Shown here one piece after another: positions 1 through 11,600 of a DNA stretch of 64,000 bases; within the stretch, counting starts at the first letter, position 1, and each line of letters begins with the position of its first letter. Where the stretch lies: the NCBI GenBank assembly GCA_002633025.1, contig NMRB01001031.1, forward strand, positions 39,556 through 103,555, in the 5' to 3' direction. The DNA comes from Notospermus geniculatus. Lineage: Eukaryota; Nemertea; Pilidiophora; Heteronemertea; Lineidae. Below the pieces are notes generated by a model. The model did no database searches, had not been told where the DNA came from, and saw only the letters and a list, made by a program, of their open reading frames with translations. The position numbers were made by a program, and so were the translations under genes.

Positions 1-403
1 CAGAGTCAAAGTGGTAAATTTAAATCGCCCTCGTACTTTGTAATTATTTGTACAATATTTCCGCAGCGTGCATATTAGGCCTAACCACTAGTAGTCAGAA
101 GGCCAAGGTGTGAATGTCGTGGGTATGTAATTTATCCCTCGCTTTAATTGGTCCGTGTTCAATACCACTTTGTTAAAATCTTCACCAGAGCCTGATTAAT
201 TACCTGCATTCTGAAACATCACTTTTGCTTCGTCTCTTACTTCCAACAAAGTAGTGGACATCGCCGTAGGTTAGGCCACACTTATAATATTCTTTGTTTC
301 ACGGGCACCCTGATAAATTACTGAAGGTGGGGAGGACAAAATGAAAATAAAGACAAACAGGAAATTTTTGAAAATCATCATGGTGGGAAACAATAAGATG
401 TGT

Positions 404-587
404 GGCGGTCTAGGAAAATCCGTCGGAAGTCGCTGAATGATCAACAAGGGCTGTCAGATTGTCTGTGCATCGATCTGCTACTGTTTACCTGTTACGTAGT
501 ACATTTCAGCTATTGAAATGTGCGGGTTCACCAAGGCCATTAACACTTTCCTCAAATGCGACATCCGACAGGTTTTCTTGGACCGCC
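404..587. mobile_element. MITE family B, complete copy
   Basis: Termini are imperfect inverted repeats of about 30 bp around GTCGGAAGTCGC (left) and GCGACATCCGAC (right). The internal sequence CTGAATGATCAACAAGG recurs at 17057-17239 and 58049-58206, with a truncated reverse copy near 57750-57862. There is no transposase. Confidence 0.7.
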
Positions 588-1799
588 TCATGCAGAGATA
601 TGAAAAATTTTCGGTTTCATCCAACAAACCTGGAAAAAGAAATTTGGAGTAAGGTTTAGTTAGTATATGAATACTGATCATAACTACGTGCAGAGGAAGT
701 TTTAATGACCATTCTTAACTGGATGACATGTACAGTGTATTTCATTTTCGGAAATTTTATTTCCTGAAATCCCAAATGTTATTTTTTTACCAGTCTGGCA
801 TTTTCCAATGCAGGCTTCAAGCCTTGCCTGTGAAACAAAGAATAAATAGTGTGGCTTCATTGTTCACCTACAGTTGTGATTTGGAGCATTTCTTTAGCAG
901 TTTATGCTCAAATTAGGTGCTAAGCATTCTTCTGTTAGTGTCACATTCTAAGGGCAGTGTTAGTCCATATTGCCAGGTGTGGAAGGAATGGTTGTCCCAG
1001 GAATACAAGTCCGAGTTACAATAGTCTGCTACTGTATGGTCATGAATTCTTTAGCCATAATGTATATTGAACAATAAAACCAGACTTATATTCCAGGGAA
1101 CTTAGATTCCTGTCACACCTGCATAACCAATTCTTGGCTTCAATGACTTTTTTGCTACGTCAAGAAGCTTTCGGAAAGTGCAGTAATTTGCGTTGAATTT
1201 GACACACGACAGAGCTACAATGAGTTAACGTGTAAACCAGGGGACCTTATTTGCCAAGCTTTCACAGGACTTGCAGAACTGTCAGTTGACTGCAACTGGT
1301 TTCAGCTTCCATCCGTATTTCAATAGCACTGGGTGGGGATAGGGAACCAGTCGTCTTACAGTTTGACAAGTCCTGCGGAGGCTTTGTGAATATTAATACC
1401 GGTACCAGTACCTATTAAATTAATTATGAAAATTTGTGAATGAGATTACTGTGAGATGAATGCTTTACGCATATAAGGGTGCCTGCAATTAACTTCGATG
1501 CATTGCACAAGCTAAGTTCTACTGCTATGAGAACGTGCTTTGGACCCGCCAACTAGAGGCCACCCTCTGCCAGTCAAGAGATATGGACTTTACATCTGTC
1601 ATAATGATTTTATGTTGATGTACATGTATATGCATCATTGATCCAAAGATAAAATTACTTCACTTTATCCAGTTTTCTTTTTGATATTTTAAATGTTATG
1701 GTAGATTGCCATATATCTAGGATCTCCTATACTGCCCCACCCCTCCTCCAAGGGCCTACGTATGCGGGCCGCATTCCTTCCCAGGCAACAAGCAGATTT

Positions 1800-1995
1800 G
1801 GGGCCCAGATGGGTGATCCCATGTGGGCCCCACAACAGGATTCTGCACCCAAGAACCATATGGTCCGATATTGTTGCCCAGATACATGTGTAGGCTATGG
1901 TATGGCTGGGATAATTTCCCAGATGGGCCCCATGTGTATCTGGGCAAAAAAATATGGGACCCATGTGGTTCTTGGGTGCATGCCATGTTCAACTA
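1800..1995. repeat. Inverted repeat with GGGCCC-rich arms
   Basis: GCACCCAAGAACCATATGG in the left half is answered by CCATGTGGTTCTTGGGTGCA in the right half. The arms also share CCCAGATGGG and ATGTGGGCCC blocks. Probably an old foldback element; it creates spurious ORFs on both strands. Confidence 0.55.
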
Positions 1996-2444
1996 TGTAT
2001 ATGTGGCCCATGTGTGGTCTATATGGACTTGCTCATTGGGTTACAGCAGCGTGAATGGCAACCATACCATGTGGGGAACGATGACGAGGATGGACAAGGT
2101 TCACACCAGGACTTGTGAGTGTAATAATAGGCCTGCGTTTTGTTCTGTGCATTTAAATTCTCATGAACAGTCATCTGTCACGCACGTTCATAAAAGAATT
2201 TAGAATTTTTATTCAAGTTTGGCAATATTTTATTCAAAGTTGACAATTTTTATTCAATGGTTGAACATATAGCCTAGGCCTCTATGAGAATTTCAATTCT
2301 TGAATGAATTTCGCCGAGTCTTCACAAGAATTTCACAGTCTTGAATAAATTCCCCTTTGGCTTCCTATACTCAGTTTATGAATATTTGCGGACATAACTG
2401 CCCATAGGTTAGCCCTAGCGGTGGGATGGAGAATCAGTCTACAA

Positions 2445-2608
2445 CTATGTCCAATCACAACAGCTGTTTTAAACGGTTAGAAAAATCGAACCAATCACAG
2501 TGCGCATAACATCAGTTAACTTTGGAAGGAAATTCGAATGTTTCGCATCAAGTGTTTATGACAAAAAGACAAAATACGAAGAGAATATCAATCAAAAACT
2601 TTTGAATC
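2445..2608 (+). promoter_or_regulatory. KIFC1: Putative KIFC1 promoter and 5' UTR with two CCAAT boxes
   Basis: CCAATCA occurs at 2451 and 2491, 40 bp apart and 115-160 bp before the start codon. TTTAAA at 2468-2473 lies between them. Paired CCAAT boxes (NF-Y) plus a TTTGAA/TTTAAA cell-cycle homology element are typical of G2/M genes, and KIFC1 is one in animals studied. No TATA box is obvious. The assignment is inference from motifs. Confidence 0.4.
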
Positions 2609-2641
2609 ATGGACGATTCTAAGGTGATGAAGCTGCTCAAT
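2609..2641 (+). CDS. KIFC1: KIFC1 exon 1 (start codon)
   Basis: ATG at 2609-2611 opens [11 protein letters not shown], followed by a GTAGGT donor at 2642. Phase 0 matches exon 2. It is too short for a long-ORF search; support is the splice signal, the frame and the acidic/basic start typical of the family. Confidence 0.8.
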
Positions 2642-5600
2642 GTAGGTTAGGGCTAGGCCTAGGCCTAGGCCTAGGCTAGTTAGGCCTATAGCATGCATGC
2701 AGAGGCAGGAGGCCAAAAGAAGACACATCCATGCATGCAATGCAAGCAGCAATGCATGCACAGATCATGAGATGCATTATTGCATGCACTGGCACACACT
2801 GCGGCACAGCCTCAGGTACGCTAGGCCTACTTTGTTTGATGATAGCTCCTGTCCTCGACCTCAGATCTCCTGAAAAGGCCTGAAATTTGATGGTCAGTTA
2901 GGCCTAGGCCTAGGCTAGGCCTAGGCCTACTTCAAGTAAGGCTGAGGGGAGCGTGGTCAGGTCAGTGTTGGACAGTGACTGTCTGAGTGGTGAGTCATCA
3001 TGGTCATGTCAAGAAGAAGCTCCTGACCTCGGGGCTCGACCTCGACCTCGCTCGGTCGGTGCAATTTTGCGGGTGCGCTACCACCACGGGTGCGCAGGGC
3101 CGGGGCGCAAGCGTGATTGTGCCCGTCTTAGGGCTATGTGAAGCACTGCGTGTGTACAGGTTTACCATGTTTACAGTCATTTGGGATATTTTCTCGGTAT
3201 TTTATTTGCATATTCTTCTATTTCAGCAGAGAGAGCCGTTGAGTCCTAAGGATGAGAAAAAGGAACCATCACTGCCCGACACCGACACAAAATTGAAGCC
3301 ACCAAGCAAATTACCATTACTCTCTGCTAAAAAACCAGTTAATGGATCATTGAAGCGAAAGGCAGTTGATGATTTGGGGCCTGTAGGTGTCAGTTTTAAA
3401 TCTTGTTAGAATATTCAGGGTTTTCGGTCACCCGAGCTGCCGGGTCAAACATTCACAAATCCTCCATCATCATCTGACATGTCTGGCGCACGACCAAGAA
3501 GCCCCAAGTCAAACTGACGCAGCTGAATCTTATTAGCTCCTTTATTATAATTTGACCCTTTCAGGGATTGCGCTAGGCTGAAATTTTCTTTTGCCACACT
3601 AATGCCGAGTAATGGAATTTAGAAATGCATTGGGCCACCCTGATTTTTCTTTAGCCACAGATTTGAATTTTCATCATTTTCCTGGTTGTTTTCAATGAAA
3701 GTGTGATGACCCCTCAAAAGTCAGAATACGACAAAGTGACCCCCCAAATTGTGGCTAATTGCTTGCATTTGTAATCCCTAAGAGGTTGGTGAACTCTGTT
3801 GGTAGGCAAGTAATTGGAATGGATACATTGACATGATGAGTTGGAATTCAATGTATTTTCTGTAATATTTCAGTGCCAACTCAAGTTCACAAAGAAATTC
3901 GATGGAGCAGATGCTGCAGCAAAATTTGGCCCTTTGCCCCCATTTGATGGGCGGCCATCATCAATTGGCACAAGATCCTTCAAAACCAAAACGTTCCTAC
4001 AATCAAGGCCCTCATCGATTGGCACACGTTCCCAGGCTGCTGCTAAGAAGAATGTTCCCTCGAAGACCCCCTTAATGACGAAGACATTCAATTCTGCGAC
4101 AGTGCCTTCCAAAGTCAACACCGGTCGCCCTGGTGGCTCAATGAAGAGAAGTAAGTCAATATTCTCATTATGTGAATGATGTGTAAACTTGCCTATATTA
4201 AGCCAGGCGTACATTGCACTTGTGACTGGAAGTAACTGATCTGGAGCCATGTTCCCGAAGCCATCGTTAGGTTAACGATGTCGTTAAAACTGGGACAATG
4301 CATAGCTAAACGACATCGTTAACCTTACGACCGCTTCGGGAACATGGGTCCTGATGAGTAGCTGGGGATGTGCATGCACATCGCAAATTCAGCAACTCAG
4401 TAAAATTAGGAGGATCCAATCAGTCGTCATGTCCAGACCGTGTAGATTGCTCTTACGACTGGCAGCAACTCAGGTAACATCTGGGACGTTGAGACTCGAT
4501 GAGACTAGGTTTCATTCAGAAAACTGGCCCTGATCAGTCGCATGCCCCCGTACATCGCAGTGACTGAACAAAACTGGGTAGAACTAGTCGCTAGAGAGTT
4601 GAACATGTGCAATTCGCGGCGACTGGCAAAATCTCAGTTCCAGCGAGTCGCAAGGGTGCGTACATCGACCATTTCTGGCAACTGATCAGTCCATCAGTCC
4701 TCCACTTCCAGCTAGATCCTCCCAGTTGCCAGTAGCTCAGTGGCGACTAGTTGTCTCCAGCCGCAAGTGTGATCTACGCTAGGCTTTAGACTTATGTATA
4801 CCTTTGTATTTATTTTTCTTTGGTGTCTACTCTATTCCAGGTGTGTCAGGACCAATTAATGGGACAGGAAAACAAAAATCTACAGTTGGGACTTCCAAAC
4901 GTGAGTAGTCCTTTGGTTTGGCCAGCAGCCATGGCAGCTCGATATCTAATCCCTACCGATTTTCTCGCCAGCCATCGCCATGGTTGGTCGCAGACTAGTC
5001 GCCTTCGCTTTGGGCATATTTCCAGATTGGGCGATCATTGCTGACAAGAAGATGCCAACAGGCACAGATCCAGGGGGCACACACGGCCTATGCTCCCCCT
5101 TCTATTTTTCGGTGACCAACGTTAGAAAAATTGCCCTTTCTTTTCAATGTGCCAGAGAATTGCCTTGTAATTTCTCCCTCGGATGCTGGGAAATCGCACC
5201 AACGGCCTTCTAGATTTCAAAATTTTGTGGGGGAGAGCCCCCAGACCTCCCGCCGTGGCTTCGCAACTTTGGCACTCGCCTTCATCAGTCCGCCGGTGGC
5301 CTTCTTCTGTGCCCCACTTTACGAGAATCTCAACGTTGTCATAAATAAATTCTCAACCGAGAATTAACAGGGTCTAAGTGCATTTTTAGCTTGACCCAAA
5401 TTCCCTGTGCTTTTAGTCCCTTATAAGTACAGGAAGTTAGGGTCAAGTAAAAAATACACTTAGACCCAGTTAATTCTCGGTTGACGAAATGTCATTCATT
5501 CTTCTGGAGTGGCACATTCAATGACATTTACCGTACATGTATACCCAGGTGAGCACATGGTCACCGGACCATCTCATTTGCTTCAAGCATTGACAATGCT

Positions 5601-8600
5601 GATAAGCTCCTTTGACGTGTTTGAAGCAGCATTGAAAACTGCTTGCAATACCAAGCAAACGCCAAGAGATTTTCAAGTTTGAATATTTAATAGTCGGATC
5701 CAGGGTTGACAGGTAGCTCGGCAAAGGTGGTGAGCACTGAAAGCGCGAAGCCCAAAAGGGAGGTCTGGGGTCCTCCCCCAGAAAAATTTGACAATTTAAG
5801 TGCTTTTAGATGCATCTAAAAAAATTCATTGCTCTGCCAAAAATAGGGGGGTGTACGCCGCCCACACCCCCTGGATTCGACCCTGCAACTGTGCTTTGAC
5901 TTTTTCCAGCTCCTACTACCGGTACAACCGTGGGGGTCAGTAAAAAGCGTCCAGCATGGGACCTGAAAGGTCGCATTCAGGATATTGAAGAAAGGATGAA
6001 TAATAAGATTGTCGCTAATAACGAACTGTCTGCGAACCTCAAGAACAACAATGCCAAACTGCAGGATCTTCAGAGAGAGAATGCCCAACTCAAAGGGGAT
6101 ATTGAGCTGAAAGATGTAGAAAATAATGAGATGTCGCTAGAGAGGCAACAGCTACAAAAACAACTGAGGTATGCATTGTAACCAGTCTTGAGTTTCTCCA
6201 TTTCAATTTCACCATGAAGTCGTACGTCCAGGCTCTTGTCATCTCTCGCTTGGACTTTTGTAGTGCCCTCCTTCTTGGTCTGCCTGATTCTACTATCCAA
6301 CCGTTACAGAAGGCACAAAACTCTGCTGCTCGTATAATCACGAAATCCAGGAAACGCTCGTCAATCACCCCCGTACTTAGGTCTTTACAGTGGCTTCCTG
6401 TGAAACAACGAATCAAGTACAAAGTTCTTCTTCTAGCTTACAAGTGTCTTCACCAACTTGCTCCCCCATACATGCCATATCTCTCAGAACTACTCACTAT
6501 CCATACCACTTCACGAACTCTGCGCTCGTCATCGGCTCCCCGCCTGTCGATTCCCAAGGCCAATGCCATGTCAGTCGGTGGCAGAGCCTTCTCAGTTGGA
6601 GCTCCTCAGTTGTGGAATCAACTCCCCGCATCTGTGAGGAACTGTACCTCTCTCAATTCCTTCAAGGGTCAGTTGAAGCATTTTCTTTTCTGTGAGGCCT
6701 TTCAAGCGCTTTGAGCGGCCAGTATTGGCTGGATACTGCGCTATACAAGACGCATGTTATTATTATTATTATTAAGCTTGAAATGCCGGGGTGTGCCTTG
6801 CACCCGTTGGCTAGTTTCTGTCCAAGCACGGGATTTTGTTTCCCAAACCTTTTTTCCCGAGCATAATAATATGTGACCCGTCACAGCAAAGCCAGGCGCA
6901 TGTCGCTCTTAGCTTGGCAGGTTGAGACCAAATGTTTGTCAGTTTCAATATTGTCTGTCTGTTGTAAAATCTGAAAGAATCTATTTCTTCCATTCTCTGG
7001 TGTCATCTTGGTTCGTTGAGGCTCACCTTCTGAGCGACATGCTCCTAGTTTTGCTGTGACAGGTCACATATATGGGTATACCGGTAGACAAATCCCAAAT
7101 TGACATAAACGAGAAAGATCTGCGCACTTCCGCCAAAATTGCAAACACAACCTCAGTCTGAAACTGAATGACGTGACGCAGAGTACCCCACGACAGTGAC
7201 TTTGACGACATTACGTCAGAATCGACCATTGCTGAATCATGGATTGCGTCACGTCAGCTGGTTTCAGATCAAGGTTGTGGTTGCGATTTTGGCCGAAGAG
7301 CGCAGATCTGCGAATTCGAGAATAATCTATTGTAGGCCTATTAGATTTATTGGATAAGACGAAGACCAAGATCAACCCTATCGCTGCCAGCTGCCTCGGG
7401 CATTTGCCTAGTAATCCACAGGTCCCTGGTTCGAATGCCAACTGAGACGATACTTTTCACTGCTTCCTGTGTCATGTTTCCAAGGAGCCACGGTGGTGTA
7501 GTGGTTCGGGCCACCGACTAGCGGTCAGAGGATCCCGGGTTCGAATCACACTGGGCGTGAGACTTTGGGCAAGTCTCTTTGCCTCACTGGCCTCTCTCCA
7601 CCCGGGTGTATAAATGGGTACCGGTCGGAAATGCTCTGATTGTAGCGCTGAATGAGCAGCTCATCTGAGTTCTACTGAAAGGTTTCAGGATAGACCGAGG
7701 TATAGTTAAAGTGTAAAGTCGGATGACACCTCTACCGTTGTTGATATCAGACTATAAACCCAAACTTTAACTTTAACTTGATGTTTTCCTTGTTACGGAA
7801 AATACTCCGAGCTGGAGGTCGTTACTCTTGGGTGTAATGAAAATGAGGCCAAAACCTGAGGTGCTTCACCTAGGGTTTGGGGCTTAATTTGAGGCACGGG
7901 GGGGCCTGCTGAAAACTGAATACATAGTGTGCATTTATCTTTCAATATTCAGAGAACTGGAAGAATTAACCAGCACAATGAAACGTAAATATCAAACTGA
8001 TTTGGAAGATTTTCAAATTGCAAATGAAAGATTAGAAAGACAGCGGGCCACACTTCAAGGAGAGCTGAATGCTGCAACACAGGAAATAGCTGGCCTGAAA
8101 TCATCTCTGGCGCAGATCACTTCTGCACAAGCTGGGCTCAGTGCAGAATTAGGAGCAGCCAAGGTAAGAAAAATATTCACCTTATTTATTTTTAGACACT
8201 TTTAGTGCAAGAGCAAAACCGCTCTGCAACTCAGGGGCCCCTAAATCCGCAAAGTTTGAATCATTTGGCGGGAATTGCTCCACTAATGGCACCAAGTATG
8301 AACTGTCCATCATCGCGATCATCAGTTGTAACATGGGTTGTGATATAGAGTATTGGATCAGCATGGAACATTAACCTCTTCGTTACCATAGGCGACGTCT
8401 TTTTACCGCAGCCATTTTGGATCCCCTCTCACCACTGCCGGCGGATTTTTCTGTTGGCAATAAATAGCCTGTAATACAATCCCTGGTGAGCGAGGTGCAC
8501 ATCTCTGCTGGTGTATAGGTAGCTAAGATCGTCAGCTACAGTTTAGTACCACTTTTGGTCTCATAGGTGGCGCATCGGTGCTGCAGGAAGGGCAGGCGGC

Positions 8601-11600
8601 GGAGTCGGATTTTTCTCCACTCATTTACCATGAACAACGAAACAAAAAAAATAAAACGGAGAACATGTTGTGACTGATTTGACTGACGCACTTTTCTGCT
8701 GACGGCGACCTGCTTGCACTACAGTCGTTGTTTTTCCCGGTTGTTTTTGGGGAAAAAAACCTGTGGTGTAGGGGGTTACGTAATCCTTACCTATGGTAGC
8801 GAAGAGGTTAAGGCCCATTCACACCACCAAAACCGAGCCACAGGCCGCAAAAACGACGCACGTTCACCGCCGCGAAAATTGGTTCAATGGATTTTCAATA
8901 AAAGAGTCACACCAGATGCGTGGCAAAAAATGACGCCCGCTCGCCAATTCACCACCCGAAATATAACTTGCGCTAGCGCTTGCCACGGCGGTTTTTCTCA
9001 CTGAACATGCCCAGAGGGTGTGGCTATCAGTATCTACACAAGAAAAATGCGTGCCTCCCGCAGCGTTTCACGCAGGAGGTGTGACCCCCGTATGTGAGCA
9101 GAAACCGCGGCGTTCAACGTGCGTTTTGGTGTGCACAGACCTTTGTGCCTACTTCCTACATGTAGCACACATTTGATGTTCTCAGTCTATCAGTCAGTGT
9201 GTCCAAATAAAAAACGAATTTTTTTACGGCATTTCCAATTCTTAATTTGTTTCTCGGGGAGACCCAGAGGCATTATGTTGTGGTCATAAATTCACTTCAA
9301 GTGAATTTCTCATTGCTAGTTAATCGTTGATCTGCTTTGAAAACATGCTTTTAATTTTTTTGAAGATCCAACTCGAACAATCGATTGAACAAGGCCGTAT
9401 GAAGACATCAAGAATAAACGAGTTAGAAGCGACCCTTGAGGCACGGGAATCAAAACTGATTCAGCATGAAAACGAACGGAGAAGACTACACAACACTATT
9501 CAGGAGTTAAAGGTATGAAGTTATATCTTACATGTACACTCTTGTAGGAAAGTAAAAGGACAGCAAGTTATCCTAAATATCTCAACAACCACTGGAGCTA
9601 CAGCAATGGTATTTGCACCCAGTCTGTAGCAACATGTTGGGCATAGAACCCTGGTGTTTTGATAAAAATCAATTTTAATTAATTAAGAGAAAAATGACAT
9701 TTTGTAAAATGACTTTTTTCACAATTTTTGAAAAATCGTCCGATTTCAAATTTTCTTTCTTCATTACATTCCACTTGACTGACTGACCAACATCTGCAAC
9801 TTTTCCCTTTTAAAATACCAAGAGAAAGTGCCTCTTTTTGCGTTTTTCAGCAAAATAAATCCCACTCATACAGTCAAACAGACAACACCCCTAGGACAGC
9901 CCCTTTTAGCCGGGAATCTTGTTGTGATAACAGACAGTGATCAACAAAACCTGTGGTCTCCCAAGACCCTTGTTATATTGACAGTATGACGGAACTTCCT
10001 TTTACAAATAACAGCCAATTCATGGTATTGATGAGGTTTTGCACTGAACAGACATGGGTTGAAGTCCGTGTCACTTCTCATTTGGTGCATAACGCGAGAA
10101 CTGAACTGGAACTGCCTAGGCGTGCTCTTCAGAGTATAAAATCCTAAAGAGGGGCTGTCCCAGAGGTGTTTCCAGATGACTGTGTGAGTGCGATTTATTT
10201 TTGATAAAAAATGCCAAAAAAGGCATTTTCTCGTGAGATTCTAAAAAGGATAAGTTGCAGATGTTGGTCAGTCAGGCAAGTTGAATATAATGAAGAAAGA
10301 AAATTTGAAATCGGACGATTTTTCAAAAATTGTCAAAAAAGTGATTTTATAAAATGTCATTTTTCTCTTAATTAATTAAAATTGATTTTTGTCAAAACAC
10401 CAGGGTTCTATGCCCAACATGTTGCTACAGACTGGGTGCAAATACCATTGCTGTAGCTCCAGTGGTTTTTGAGATATTTAGGATAACTTGCTGTCCTTTT
10501 ACTTTCCTACAAGAGTGTACATCATGCTGTGAGGTAAGAAATGTCATTTAGGAACAACCCAGTCCCATAGTCTGGAAAAACCGCAGACTTGACAACATGC
10601 AGGTAGTTAGGCCTATGTTTATCAAACTGCACTGACCAGAATCTCATTTTGGCATGAAAGCTTTATACAGTAGAAAACGCATAAGTCCGAGTTGTGTGCA
10701 AGTTGGAGAAAAATACGACTTCTGGCTTGAGGAAGGACAAAACGGCCGAGGTGGAAATGGATCCAGTGCTTTCAGCCTGAGTAAAAAAACATGGATTCAT
10801 GAAGAGGTGCGACGACATGATCCGACTTGCACAACAGATTTTTAATGGAAATACATTAGAGGGGAACTTGACATTTCATCTGACAGGCGAAGATCCGACT
10901 TGTAGTGTCCAAACTTGTGCGATTATTTTTCATTGGAAAAGCGTTTAAAAAATCGGGACTTTTTGAAGTCATCCGAGCAAGGCGATTTTCCGACTTGCAC
11001 GTCTCCGACTTAGACGTTTTCTATTGTAAAAGGCTCTAGCATGAAGTCAGCTTCAGAGTTGTCCCATGATTTATGAGACCTCTTTCCTCTTAAATAAAAA
11101 GTTCATCAAAATGATAATTGCCTCTCTTCCTTCCAGGGTAACATCCGGGTGTTCTGTCGTGTGCGCCCTCTTTTAGGAGAGGAACTGAAGGATAATGAAG
11201 ACGGCACCATTAGCCATATGCACTTCCCTGACGGTGACCATGGTGACGGAAAAGTGCTGGAGATGGAAAAATTATGTGGTGCGAATTTGAATGATGTGAG
11301 TCAGTCATACACCCTTAAATCAGCATTTGTTTCTCAATGAATATTGTCAACTTTGCAATTCTAGTGACCAGATGCACTGCGGAACTCTGCACTGGCTGGA
11401 GTTTACACAAATGTGACCCGTGACAGCAAACTGAGTCGGAATGCCCAGGAAAGAAGACCCAAGATGACACCAGGAACAATTACAGAAATGGACAAAGTCA
11501 AATGGTGTCATCTCAGTACGTTTAGGCTCATTTTCCGTGTGACTTTTCCGAATGGTTTTGTAGTGGAGGGTCACATTTGGAGTTTTTTGCAGGTTTTTAG

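Larger units (their letters stand above)
1..2444. other. Upstream region without a recognised gene
   Basis: No ORF here has splice support or family resemblance. It holds one 184-bp MITE (404-587), an inverted repeat around 1800-1995, and otherwise plain AT-rich sequence. Confidence 0.6.

Noticed and set aside
1698-2203. Overlapping ORFs of 118 and 126 codons upstream of KIFC1
   Set aside because: They arise from an inverted repeat rich in GGGCCC words and have shadows on the other strand.
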